Translations under genes and position numbers: made by a program
Notes under the pieces: generated by a model
What the model saw: only the letters and a program-made list of their open reading frames with translations
What the model was told of the DNA's origin: nothing
Database searches by the model: none
Assembly (NCBI GenBank): GCA_027946555.1
Contig: JAPEVC010000038.1
Span: forward strand, 1-64,000
Reading direction: 5' to 3'
From: Gnomoniopsis sp. IMI 355080
Taxonomy: Eukaryota > Ascomycota > Sordariomycetes > Diaporthales > Gnomoniaceae
DNA: 64,000 nucleotides
In this document: in pieces, positions 35,463 to 47,249 of the stretch
Position numbering within the stretch: the first letter of the stretch is position 1
Layout of the letters: every line of letters begins with the position of its first letter

Positions 35463-36295
35463 ATGAGGTAAACCTTGAGACCAATCATCACCCATGGCTG
35501 AATGAAGAAGATCGAGCAATGGCTTGAGGCGACGGGGGATCCATCCCACACAACATCGAGTGACAGCTCTTTACTAACACCGTCAGCAGCTTCAACTGGG
35601 CTGATGAGGTGGAGGAGGAGCTAGCAGGCGCATTCAGTCACGAGCAACCCAGCACTCAATTTGCGAAGGATACGCAGAGTGAAGAAGAGGCCACTTCCAA
35701 CCTCACGCCACAAGTCGAAAATGAGGATGTTGAGAAAGAGTCCGCAAGCTGTGCGGCTCAGCTACGAAAAACCCCGAGCCCAGAGGTTCCCCCAAGCGCA
35801 AGCGCTCGTAACAGCGGCATCATGCAGTCTCGCTGGGCCACGGCGCCAGATGAGCCCGTCGTCGAACCAGACATCGACCTTAGGAAGGGGGCATTGTCGT
35901 CGCTGGACCAAGGAGGTAGTGTTACTCCCAGCAGGAGCAGGAGAGGCCGAGGCATTCATTCTGGTAAAAAGGAGCGCACGCAAGGTGGCAGAAGTGGCAG
36001 CAACAGTCTTGCTGGTAGCCCAAGGAAAACGAATCTTGAAGGCAACAAGCACAGCAAGGTCAGAAGCACGGATGCTCGCAACGAAAAAGCTCAGTCACCC
36101 GCCAGAATCGTGCATAATTCTCCGAAGATCAATAGCGCATCACCTTGCAAGTCGGCGAAAGTATTCAACGACACGGCAAATGACCAGCCGGCTACAGGTA
36201 TTGCTCCTGTCATTGGTAGAAGCACAGATGGTCCGGCTCAGACACCTGGATCATCTCCAAGCAAGAACGAAATATCACTCTCAATGTGGGCATAA
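35463..36295 (+). CDS. Disordered protein of unknown function, with tiny first exon
   Basis: The long frame from 35590 lacks its own early ATG. Joining a 5-nt first coding exon (35463-35467, ATGAG) over a 122-bp intron to 35590-36295 gives MSFNWADEVEEELAGAF and 236 aa. The acceptor has a TTACTAAC branch sequence 8-16 bases upstream, which supports an intron ending there. The protein is hydrophilic and low in order, with short Ser/Pro/Lys motifs (PSRSRRGRG, AGSPRKTN, GSSPSKNE) and a terminal LSMWA. No domain is recognised. The N-terminal WADEVEEE resembles starts of some RNA-binding or translation-related proteins, but that is weak. The start model is the least certain part. Confidence 0.5.
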
Positions 36296-37750
36296 AGGCG
36301 TTGAGGAAGGGAATGGGATCATCAGCATAGCGAATGTTTTGGGTAGGAGTTTGGCACATTGGCAATCATCATTTTAGCCCCCTTACATAGGATCACCGTG
36401 AATAGGAACAGACACAAGCGTTCGTCTCGATCTCGTCCTGAATTCACCAATCCTGTGCTATTCGTCAGATGCAATCAAAAATGTTTACGCAATCAATTCA
36501 AATCGGCCTGCCCTGTTCAGTCTTAAGAGTCCGAGAAGATGGGAACGTGAATGAGCGTACATTGGTGCCAGACAGTGAGTTTTATTATCGTTGCTGCCGC
36601 AAGTCACGATATGTACTCCGTTCGAAGACCTTGTTGCGTCACGCGTGCAAAACCGATACCGCCAGTCGACGGCGACCGCGTGCTCCGGCACGGCGTTAAG
36701 GCAGAACCAGGCCAGCAAGCCCCTCACTTAAGCATACAGCGTACAGTCTTTCACATGACTCGATCAGGAACTTTTGCTGTCGAGGAGAAATTTACACATC
36801 CTGATGAGCGTGCCCAGAAGGAGGGGTTTTCCTGTGATAATGGCAAACTGAAATGCGTACCAGCTAATGGAAAAAATGTACCCCGAACCGACAAATCAAT
36901 ACTCGCCAGTCGCAATCTGTAGCAAAAGACCGGATGGTAGGCTAATTGTCAATAGCACATAGATGAAACAAACATGCAACGGGATTGCGAAGAGGTGATT
37001 TATCTAGTAAGGACGGCCTTGGCCATACCGGATGAAGAGCTGAATTTCCCGTATGCCGTGTGTGCCCAATCCGAGCTTGAAGAGGAAGGCAAAAGACATG
37101 CACTGCCACCCTCTTCTTCCTCGGAGCGTCATGACCCAGGAATGACTCGAAAGAGGAAAAGAGGGCAGATGAGTGCGTAATGCTTGGGGCAATGCTCCAT
37201 ACGAGCTTTTACAGCTGTTCTGGGCAGGGCTGGCAGGCTGGGCAGGGCAACCAGGTAAGACCAGGACTCAGCACCCTGAGGACATGGACACAAGGCGAAT
37301 TTCCTGCTGGCATGTTGGGAATTCGTGAGGTTGGGTGGCCTCGCGGGCGGGTCCATCTCAGGGTTGGGGTTCGTATTAGTGAAAGCAAAGAACTAACATG
37401 TAGCTACTAACATACAGCTCACCGCTCAGTTAGACGAGCATTATGCAGTGGCGCAGACAAGGTGAAGCGCCGAACACCCCCAAGACCTGTTTCGGGGACC
37501 ACCCTGGCCTGGCGCTGCCCCCAGCAAAGCGTCTCAGCAGTGGCGGGCGTCTTTCCCTCCTTCCGCGACCTCTTCACTCGACCTTAAACCCAAGCTAAAC
37601 TCCCTCTCCTCCAATCTTCCCTAGAAACCCTTAACGATACCCAAAAAACCGCAATCCATCAGCCACGAGATCAAGTTCATCCGGACTGCATCATCACCCT
37701 CAAATCGACCTCATCAAGATTGAAAAGTGCTTCTTCAACAACCAGCAATC
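36296..37750. other. Spacer upstream of synaptobrevin gene
   Basis: About 1.5 kb with no supported gene. A G-rich stretch of short imperfect repeats lies near 37215-37250. The right end is CT-rich and likely the SNC1 promoter and leader. Confidence 0.5.
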
Positions 37751-38702
37751 ATGGCCGACGCACGCTACGACCCAGACACCCGCTTCCCTGATCAGGGCGC
37801 GGGCGGCAATCAGCAGTCCAGCGACCCAAGGATTGCACAGATTCAAGGCGTAAGTACAGAGTGAATTATTTTTCAAGAGCTTGAAATTGCCCGTCATCCA
37901 TTCGCGAGGAGTGAGCCATTTCGGAAGAAGCGAGTCGATCTACGTCAGCGTTATTCTTTCACTGCCAAACGCACCGACCTTCCACGACACCTTGACGACC
38001 GCCACGACGACGACGACGATGACGGTGACGACGATCATCCGAAATCGTCTTTTCTCAGCATCGACATGAGGGCAGCGAACGACACTACACCCCCCGCATC
38101 TTGTTTCCTGCCCATGGCCTCCGGCCTTCCGGCAGGCCTGGAACAATTGCGATTGACCGCACTTGTCCGTACCCTACTGGGATGCGCCAAGCCTCGGGCC
38201 ACGACGTGGTGGCCTGTTGACTTGGTACCGCACAAGCATCAGCCACTGCGACTGCAATGCGCAACATGACCTCTGCGAACATCTCAGTTCGCACAATTCG
38301 AGCATCCTGCGATCAAATGACGGGCTCCAGGTTTCCAATATGCATGTTCAGGTTGGCTGACATCATTCTTCTCCACAGTCTATGCAGACCACCATCAACA
38401 CCATGAGGAACAACATCAACATGGCCAACGAGCGTGGCGAGCGCATCGACAATCTGCAGGACAAGACAGACAACTTGGCCGTGTCGGCTCAAGGTTTCCG
38501 CCGGGGCGCAAACCGGGTTCGCAAGCAGATGTGGTGGAAGGACATGAAGATGCGCATGTGCATCATTGCTGGCATCGTTATTCTGATCCTGATCATCGTC
38601 ATACCGAGTAAGTTAAGATGCGCCACAGCTACTTGGATCTTGATCTTTTGAAGGGCCGTTTCCGCTAACAAGTGCTCCTCAGTCGTCGTCACAAAGAAGT
38701 AA
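37751..38702 (+). CDS. SNC1: Synaptobrevin, exocytic R-SNARE (Snc1/SynA type)
   Basis: Vesicle SNARE for fusion of secretory vesicles with the plasma membrane. Three exons: 37751-37849, 38379-38607, 38683-38702; 115 aa. The first intron is 529 bp, unusually long here; the second is 75 bp. A short variable N-terminus ends in PRIAQIQG, then the R-SNARE motif contains the zero-layer arginine at about residue 52 (NERGERID) and DKTDNLAVSAQGFRRGANR. VRKQMWWKDMKM leads into the C-terminal membrane anchor (CIIAGIVILILIIVIP), with only VVTKK outside. The last exon encodes just six residues plus the stop, which the family length supports. Confidence 0.95.
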
Positions 38703-40932
38703 ACCAATGGGGACGAAGATACCAGCGGACTACCTCGAATTGGTAGGAACGAACATTGAACGGTTACGACTCTCGATCTGGCAGGCTCCGGTCCATCGAT
38801 CTATACAAAATATCAACGACACACGGGGTGGTGGGTGATTAGCTGGCGGGGCGGAACAGCGTATTTGCGATGTTGTTCTGGCAAGCATGGGGTTTAAGCA
38901 GCAAGGAAGTGGAGTTTTTATCTCGTCTTTTGGTTTCAACCGCTGCTTCTTTTTCAGACACGACTACTCCCTCCGCATGCTCGTCTCGGTCACGATTAAA
39001 TGATAGGAGAGGACAAGACCGGTTCTACTATCATCTCTCGATTGTATCACTCCTGTGGAGTTATCTCAGTCGGTGATATTGGACACCACCATGGAGTGGG
39101 GATGGTAGTGCCCGGATTGTCAGCCTGGCTGGGCTTCCTTCGGGAGCTGCGAGGCCGCAGATGATGCGATATGCGATCCTGAAGTGTATGTATGATGGAA
39201 TGGCAAATGGCGTTTTGCGCAACCTCTTAATTCAGACCCCTCACGACACATTCTAGACCTTGCCTAGAAGTGACGTTTACCTTGTAGCGTGCTCATTACC
39301 AGACAGGAATCTTGACAGTGACGGAACGGTGGGTACGTAGGCTATGCGACACGCTGCGAGCGTCCACGAGCAGCCCATAAAATATCGTCTCCCAGGCCTT
39401 GCCTCAATGGGCGATAATGGAGCACCATTGCGCAAGTCTTCAGGTTATACATGAGTGGTGCGTCTGGGTCAGTCCGTGCAAGATATAGGTCAGAAGTTCG
39501 ACGCCTTCATAGACCTCTACTGTCACGAGTGAACTCCATTAAACTCCACAGTCGTGACCGTTGTCGTGTATTATGCCGAGGCCCGAAGGCCGGACCCAAG
39601 TGGGTGGTATATTTTTATAGCTGCTGTGCATCTGTGGTTAGTGTTAGTCACCCTGAGCCATGTCCGGCCGCAAGTGCTCAGTCCGTACACGGTACCACGC
39701 ACGTACTAGTCATGAACAGGAGGATGGAGCACCTCTCTTGAGGGTCCGAAAGATGAATGAGCAGACAAGGCTTGAACAAAAGTTCAGTGAGAGGGAAAGA
39801 TGTTGTCTATAGGGTCCTTCAGGAGTATTATTCAAGTACATTCTCATGAAGACCACGAGGGTCGAGGACACGCAAGAACAAGGATCAACTTCATTATAAG
39901 ACTCCACGATCACCTGTTTGAATGCTCGGAGTTTGTGCCGGCTCGGGGAAAGAGGTAGAAAGAGTAGTGGGCCACGATGGGGCATCTGATTAGATCTGAT
40001 CAGTCTCTGCCACCGCCATCTTGACGACTTAGCATCATGGGAGTGGTTGCTGGCTGTAAACTAAATGAGGACAGTGGATCTAGTGGGGGATCTGATTACT
40101 CTTGGACTAGGATGACGGGTGTACTGCCTCCAAGGTGCCTTGGCATATGGGCCGGCCCACGGTCGAAAATGAGGAAATCAAGTAATACCTACAGACCAGT
40201 CTTGGGCTGCACAGAAGGAATTTTCTTTTATTTTGTCCCTCCTCTTACGGATAGAGTTTTGTAAAATTCGTAGCTGATGGCAAATTAGTTATTCTCTGCA
40301 GCAAGGCTAGTCCCATAAGGTTATGTTGTATGCAGGCATCATGCAACGTTGAGTTTTAGGGCTGCTCCTCTGGTACGTACTATGTAGTCGTTCTGGAAGT
40401 ATTCGTAGTGCTCAGGTGTGGTGGCCAAGCTGCGATATTCGGCCGGCAGACCCCTCCCCCATGCCGACCTAGGAAACTTTTTAGGCGTGGGACACAAGAG
40501 AAAGGCCAAACCCACCCACACGGTGGACACCACATTACGCGCATTCTTGTCCTTCTCTCCTCCCTCTCGTTTCTGTTCCTGCTGTGTGGTTGTGCAGACA
40601 AATCTCCCCTCTCGCTCCCAATCCTGCCCGTCTCTCTTCAATGTTCTGTAGGTGAAGAGCTAAAGCGGATTCCTTGTGGTTGCGCATTCGAGTCAGACCA
40701 GGAGCTTCCCAATCTGTGAGTCAAGGAACAATCATTGAGCCCCCGTCCCAGATGCCCACACGTTGGGCTAGACGAGCAACGTGCTAGAGGACCCAATTGC
40801 CCGTCTACTCAACCGCCTAGAAAGCAGTTCCTTATCCAAACCCTTCTCACCAACTAAACTCGTCCTTGCAGAACAATAACCCCCCCCCTCCCCGTACGTC
40901 ATACGACGAGCACCCTTCAAAATACGCCCACT
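38703..40932. other. Long spacer between SNC1 and ARG5,6
   Basis: About 2.2 kb without a supported gene. The right end is pyrimidine-rich (a run of nine C near 40880) and is the probable ARG5,6 leader. Fungal ARG genes can carry an upstream peptide, but I could not identify one here. Confidence 0.45.
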
Positions 40933-43778
40933 ATGCTTTCCACCTCCGTAAGGGCCTTCCGGGCCGGAGCTCGCCTGCGTGCGCGAGTGCCCGTGTCCGC
41001 AACAGCCACCCCTCGAGTCGCCGTAGCCAGCGCCCGCCTGGCCGAGACCGCTCGCCGCGCTTGCCTCTCTACTTCGACCAAGCAGCTTACCGACCTGAGC
41101 ACGCGTGGCATAGTCATCCAGACCCTGAGCAGCGTGGGATCCAAGAGGGAGGTTCAGCAATATCTTTCGCACTTCACAAGCGTGTCGTCACAGCGTTTCG
41201 CGGTGATCAAGGTGGGAGGAGCCATTTTGACCGACTAGTGAGTGCCCATACCGAGCAAGAGGCTGCGCGGGCCTTTGGCAGACGCGCACAAGTGCAGTAG
41301 ACTGATCTGGCATCGCACACAGCCTTGACGAGCTGTGTAACAGCTTAGCATTCCTTTATCATGTCGGGCTCTACCCAGTGGTGGTCCACGGCGCAGGACC
41401 CCAGCTCAACAAGCTCCTTGAGGACGCAGGCGTAGAGCCGCAATTCGAAGAGGGCATCCGAGTGACGGATAACAAGACGCTCGCTGTGGCGCGCAAGCTC
41501 TTCATGGAGGAGAACCAGCGCCTGACCAACCGGCTCGAGGAGATGGGCGTGCACGTGCGCCCCATTACGCACGGTGTGCTTGAGGCCGACTACCTGAACA
41601 AGGAAAAATACAACTTGGTTGGCAAGGTCACGAATGTTAACAAGGACATGATTGAGTGGGCTATCAACCACCGCTGCTTGCCAGTGCTGACGTCGCTCGC
41701 GTACACGCCGGATGGACAGTGCCTTAATGTCAATGCCGACGTTGCAGCTGCAGAGCTTGCCCGGGCTCTGGAGCCGTTGAAGGTGGTGTACCTGTCCGAG
41801 AAGGGTGGGCTGTTTGATGGCGAGGGCGGCAAGATCTCGGCCATCAACTTAGACGAGGAGTTTGAGTGGTACATGCAGCAGGCATGGTGCAAGTACGGAA
41901 CACGCCTCAAGATCAAGGAAATCAAGGATCTGCTCGACACGCTGCCACGGTCATCTTCGGTGGCCATCATCCACCCCCAGGACCTGCAGAAGGAGCTGTT
42001 CACCGATTCTGGCGCAGGAACGCTGATACGGCGCGGTACGAAGCTGCTCTCTGCGACTGGCCTCCACGAGATCAACGACGTCGAGAAGTTGAAGGAGGTG
42101 CTGGTCCGTGACCGGGAGGGCCCCAACTCAAGGCAAACTGTCGACACCTACATCGAGTTTCTGAAGGAGAACCCGTTCAAGGCTTATTATGATGAGGCCA
42201 TGGACGCCGTCGCGATCGTTCTTCCACCGAATGAGAAGCGCCCGCTTGCGACATTGGCCACGCTTACCATTACCAAATCTGGCTGGTTGAGCAACATCGC
42301 CGATAATCTGTTGACTGCTATCAAGAAGGACTTCCCCAAGCTAGTCTGGACTGTCAAAGAGGACGACGAGAATCTTACATGGTTCTGGGACAAGGCAGAC
42401 GGCAGTCTGTCCGTTAGCGGCGATGTCATGTTCTGGTGCGGAATCAAAGATGGCAATGAGATTGTCAAGGTCATGCAGGACTTTGAGACGCACGGTCGGG
42501 AGATGCTCGGTGACTCGAACTTGGAGGCCCGGATGCAACGCGCAGCGCTCAACGCTGACGTCTCTGCATCTAGCGCACCTGCACCGAGGGTTGCGCAGCA
42601 AGCTCGTGGCTTCGCTACGTCTTCGCGACCTAGGTCGTCATGGCTGTCCAAGCCCGCAATCCAAACCCGCGGCTTTGCGACAACCACCAACCCAAATCCT
42701 CCGCTGGGCAAGCGCAACAAGACTAGGGAAGGTCCTGCAAAGGTCGCCTTGATTGGTGCGCGAGGATACACTGGACAAGCCCTGATCTCACTGCTGAACT
42801 CTCACCCTAACATGGAGCTGTCCAACGTCTCATCACGAGAGCTTGCTGGAACCACTCTGGAAGGCTACGACAAGGCCCAGATTACATACGACAACCTCAG
42901 CCCCGATGACGTGCGCGATATGGAAAAGCGCGGCGAGATCGACTGCTGGGTGATGGCGCTTCCCAATGGCGTGTGCAAGCCCTTCGTCGAGGCTGTGCAC
43001 GAGGGTCGCAAGGCTTCCAACCACCGAAGCGTCATCGTCGACCTGTCAGCCGACTACCGCTTCGACAACTCCTGGACATACGGTCTTCCCGAGCTTGTTG
43101 CCCGCCAAAAGATTCACGATGCTACTGACATTTCCAACCCCGGCTGCTATGCGACGGGCGCCCAGCTCGGTCTGGCCCCGTTGGTGGAACACATGGCCGG
43201 TGAGCCGGCGGTGTTTGGTGTATCTGGCTACTCTGGAGCAGGCACCAAGCCCTCTCCCAAGAACGACGTCGAGTTGCTCACCAACAACCTCGTTGCCTAC
43301 TCGCTGACGGACCACATTCACGAACGCGAGATCAGCTCGCAGCTGGGTCGGTCTGTGGCATTCACCCCGCACGTGGCCGTATGGTTCCAGGGTATTCACC
43401 ATACGATCAACATCCCGCTGAACAAGACAATGACGAGCCGGGATATCCGCCAGCTGTACCAGGAGCGGTATGCGGGCGAGAAGCTGGTCAAGGTGGTGGG
43501 CGAGGCCCCAACTGTCAAGAACATCAGTGGCAAGCACGGTGTGGAGATTGGTGGCTTTGCGGTGCATAGCTCTGGCAAGAGGGTAGTAGTGTGCGCGACT
43601 ATTGATAATCTGTTGAAGGGTGCCGCAACACAATGTTTGCGTAAGTCTTGCTTCCCTCTTCGATAACTGATTACTATTTACTTCGTTCTTGATACCTAGC
43701 TTATGCTGACACTGCTTGATAGAAAACATGAACCTGGCATTGGGCTACGGAGAGTACGAGGGTATTCCCGTGCTATGA
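40933..43778 (+). CDS. ARG5,6: Acetylglutamate kinase / N-acetyl-gamma-glutamyl-phosphate reductase precursor
   Basis: Bifunctional mitochondrial precursor for steps 2 and 3 of arginine synthesis. Three exons: 40933-41237, 41323-43640, 43723-43778; 892 aa. An Arg/Ala-rich targeting peptide is followed by the kinase (FAVIKVGGAIL, PVVVHGAGPQLNKLLEDAG) and its C-terminal acetyltransferase-like extension (to ~510). Two RGFAT motifs (about residues 530 and 551) mark the processing linker, consistent with cleavage into two enzymes. The reductase begins KVALIGARGYTGQALISLL and contains the catalytic cysteine in SNPGCYATG and GVSGYSGAG. The last exon completes QNMNLALGYGEYEGIP. The two-RGFAT linker fits the known double cleavage of the Neurospora arg-6 product. 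Confidence 0.96.
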
Positions 43779-44263
43779 GCGAGATCACGATAATGGTGAT
43801 TGCAAATATGCGAAGGAAGGTTCAACTTGTGTTTTGTTGGCAAAAGGCGTTCTGGAAAAGTTACCAAAACCTGCGGGCATTTTCTTGTGTTGTTGAAGAA
43901 GAGGAAGGTATTGGGGATTGGGGGGAAGCGACATCTATGTACGAGTGAGGTCGACCGGCTTACACTGATCGTGGACTTCTTGCTCAATTTTGATTCTTTA
44001 CCAGTGGTGCGATCTTTGAAAAGACGACTCGCTTAGAATAGAAATCTTTTGACAGTTCATCAGGCGAATGACACCCGGACATCGAAATTGCAAAGCTCCC
44101 GCTGTATATAAGTACCTAGGTACTTAGTTAATGACGCTGGTCATGGAATTCACTGCTTACGTAAGCACCCGGCAGCCGATTTCGACTTCGCAAGCAACCA
44201 TCAACGTCCGCTTAGTTTCTCCTCAGCGACGACAGCATCCGACGCCCACCACTCGTGCCCAAG
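43779..44263. other. Spacer upstream of MRP2
   Basis: 485 bp with one ACCTAGGT copy at 44114-44121, about 150 bp before the MRP2 start. No gene was seen. Confidence 0.5.
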
Positions 44264-44675
44264 ATGTCGTCGTTATGGCGGCCTAAGCTGAAGCTGTACC
44301 GGAACAAGAAGCTCGACATTGGCTCTTTTGTCAATATCAAGGTCATCCGCGACCACACCAAGCGACAGGTTTACGAGGCGCACGAGGCGGAAAGGTAATT
44401 GCCTTCTTTGCGCGTTTGCCCCTTTGAACCACAATATTTGAATGGTTGGGAATTTTGGAAAAGGTACTGACCGAAGCCAACGCGGCACTGTTATATAGGC
44501 AAGCTCTTCGCTATGTCGTCCGCAACACGACGCTTTCCGCCCGCGAGCGCGCAGAGGCGCATATCCAGTTGCAGCAAATGCACCCCTACATGAACCCGAC
44601 GCAGATCCGAAATCGGTGTATATTAGGAGGCAAGGGGCGGGGTATTTTTAGGGATTTTAAGATGTCCAGAGTAGG

Positions 44676-44728
<53 letters not shown>

Positions 44729-44885
44729 CGCTGGCGAGGCAGGGCGCAACTGTTTTGGAAAGCGGATTTGTTGCGTGTGTTGTTTTGGCTTGCTTGCTAA
44801 CCGTAGCGTGTGTTTGCTGCAGTACAACTTCCGGATGCAAGCTTTGGCGGGAGCGCTGCCTGGTGTGCAGAAGGCTAGTTGGTAG
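44264..44885 (+). CDS. MRP2: Mitochondrial small-subunit ribosomal protein uS14m
   Basis: Component of the mitochondrial 37S ribosomal subunit. Three exons: 44264-44394, 44499-44670, 44823-44885; 121 aa. The sequence opens MSSLWRPKLKLYRNKKLD and ends in the strongly conserved S14 pattern: NRCILGGKGRGIFRDFKMSR across to YNFRMQALAGALPGVQKASW, with the family's typical final tryptophan. The second intron (152 bp) contains 48 consecutive T right after its donor site. The family C-terminus is only obtained if that intron is removed. Confidence 0.94.
44681..44728 (+). repeat. 48-nt poly-T tract inside MRP2 intron 2
   Basis: Uninterrupted T from 44681 to 44728, starting ten bases after the intron donor and far from the acceptor at 44822. 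It takes up about a third of the intron. Its true length may differ, since homopolymers are error-prone in sequencing and unstable in vivo. Confidence 0.85.
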
Positions 44886-45515
44886 ACTGGGTGGAGGGAC
44901 ATGGAAGGCGAGGAAGACAAATCAGATCGTTCAGTCCGTGGAATCGCGTGGCTACGAAGGATCATGGCTTGGGCGATGGAGAAGCTGTTTAGGTCGTTTC
45001 CATCCGGTTGTGATTGGAATAAGAGGCGAGTAGGATGGTCAGAAGCTTCTGTCCGTACTCTCCGCATATGAAATATACCCTGGCGTCAAACACCCAGAGA
45101 AATAAAAACACCACATACATTCAAGCAGGGACTGTTCGAATTGTTGAACAAGACTCAACAGACTTTAGATTTTGGCAGCCCAGAGAATCATAACGACTCT
45201 TTGTTTGCCCCCAAACGCCATTGCAGACTACTTCTCGCAATTGAGTTTCTCGCTACCTGGCCTTCCTTTGGTGGAAGCCTTGGGACGCGCCATTCTGTTC
45301 CTCCCCATCTCGTCCGCCCAAAAAGTATCTTGGCTTTTTCGATTCGCAAAAACCCACGTCCCACCTCTACTTGGCACTTGGTCCCTTTTGTGCGAGTTTG
45401 CAAACTTCCCTTTCCTCGCTCAGAATCACCAACCGCAGACTTTCCTTCCACTGGGTCTGCAGCATCGCTTTCTTCGGCCCAACAACCTTTGGACACCGTT
45501 TCACCAAGCAACACG
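44886..45515. other. Spacer, probable 5' UTR of Arb2-domain gene
   Basis: Open frames from 45141 run into the next gene's first exon but without a protein-like N-terminus. I treat them as leader sequence; the CT-rich composition fits. Confidence 0.5.
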
Positions 45516-46938
45516 ATGTTTCGCCGACGCTGGTCTGGTCTGCCTGAAGACCCTGACTTCCCCGCCGACATGGAGAAGCTCGGGTAAGTACTTGTCTCTC
45601 TTCTTCCTGATGTTGCAGCAAATCTCCATACTTGGGCACCTCTGACACGGTCTATCCATCGTAGTTACTTCGTCAACGAAGAAGACGAGATCCGTTCCAT
45701 TGCCGATCCCAAGTTCTACTTCGACTATTTCATCTCCAAATGCATGCGTCACAATGACCGCCAGCGCTTCGCCTTCACCCTAGCCGTCCAAGACCTCGTC
45801 CACGCCCGCCTCACCTCCGCACCTCACCACTTCACCAAGCTGACGCTCCCCCTTCAGACCCCACCCACCAGCCCTCACACCCCAATCTTCCTCTCCCCGA
45901 ACCTCCGTCGTAAGAAGCGCGTGCTCGTCTTGTTCGGCGAGCGCGACCAGGACCTTGGCGTGCTCGCACACCGCGTGCTGGGCGGCAAGGGCGGCGTCAA
46001 CGAGGGCAGCGTAGTGAGCATTGTCGAGGCGACGGCGGCCCTGCGCAGCAGCAGCAGAGAGGAAAATGACTTCGGTGTGGTGCTGGCCAACACGGGCGAG
46101 AGCTGGTGGTGGCCCGAGGGCAAGCGCGCGCTGAGTTACCGCCAGAGCAGTGGCGTGCGGATGAAGAGTGCGGTACTGAAAGGGAGGTACACTGATCCCA
46201 AGGTGAATGGCATCCCTGGCCATGCTGACGTGGGCGAGCATGTGCGCCTGGTGTTTGAGAGCGTGCTGGACAAGGAGGAGTTTGTCGGCAAGGAGGCTAG
46301 GTTGGAGATCATTGGTCTCAGCGAGGGCGCTGTGGAGACTGAAAAGTACCTGGATGAGAATTGGAAGCGGTGGGAGGACCGGATCGGCTGCCTTGCCATT
46401 CTGGGTGGTGGCCTTGAGGAGCATGAGATCAAGAATGTGGGCTTCAAGACTTTCCTCAAGGATGTTCGTTGAACCTGTCGCACCAATTTTGCCCCGGGGT
46501 GGTTCCTTGACTGACGATTGTCTTTTACAGAAAGCCCGCGCCTACATCACTTGCTCTACACCCCTCAACCACCCCATGGCCAACCCGGGCGGCAACATCT
46601 ACTCGCACTACCACACCGCCTACGGCTGCCCCGTCTTCTCCTCCGGCGAGCCTTACCACACCGAACTAACCCTCATCAAGGCCAAGGGCGTCGTGCTGCC
46701 GTGGATGAACGAAGTATACGACGCGGCCGGACGATACAAGAACCCCGTATTGAACGTCACGTTCAAGAGTGAGGAGTTCGAGGACACGCCGGAGTTTGTG
46801 GATTATCCAGCGTATGAGCCTTTCCCACCACATCAACCGGGGTTGGTTAATGCGTCGGCGTTGGCGGATGACGAAGACAGGCTGGAGGTTAGGATCAAGG
46901 AGGCCGAGAAGCTCGCGAAACAGGCTGAGAGTGGGTAG
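45516..46938 (+). CDS. Arb2-domain protein
   Basis: The Arb2 domain is named after the fission-yeast Argonaute-binding protein of the ARC complex and also occurs in some histone deacetylases, so roles in RNA silencing or chromatin are possible. Three exons: 45516-45583, 45665-46463, 46531-46938; 424 aa. The fungal start MFRRRWSGLPEDPDFPADM and the intron-spanning GYFVNEEDEIRSI are typical. The core shows LVLFGERDQDLG, ANTGESWWWPEGKRALSYRQ and the HADVGEHVRLVFE segment, ending in ARAYITCSTPL with a Glu/Lys-rich C-terminus. The second intron uses the less usual donor GTTCGT; its exact boundary is less certain. Most filamentous fungi have this gene, but its function outside yeast is poorly known. 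Confidence 0.87.
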
Positions 46939-47249
46939 AAGTGCGGTTTTCGAGCAAAGAGGTTGTTGGTGGAGGGGTTACCAAAGAAGGCGAAGCCGTT
47001 AAGACTGGGGTCTTGTCATCGTCCAGCGTTCGAGCTCTAAAGATCTCGCGCGTCAATGTACGAATGATCAAGTGTTCGTCGCACTCTTTTTCGGTGGGGC
47101 TTGTTGGGACCGATAGGAACGAAAGAGTCAATGGGCTGAAATAAACGTGCGTTGAATTTCCCAATAACCGGTTTACCAGCGCTGAGTATTTGAATCGCGC
47201 CTGGACGGACTAACATCCTGTCATTACGAGTGTCTCGTCGAAAATTTTC
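46939..47249. other. Spacer between convergent genes
   Basis: 311 bp of 3' flanks between the Arb2-domain gene and the Mgr3-like gene. Nothing was recognised. Confidence 0.5.

Noticed and set aside
43046..43729. 227-codon minus-strand frame
   Set aside because: Antisense shadow of the reductase part of ARG5,6.
45780..46424. 214-codon minus-strand frame
   Set aside because: Antisense shadow of the Arb2-domain gene.
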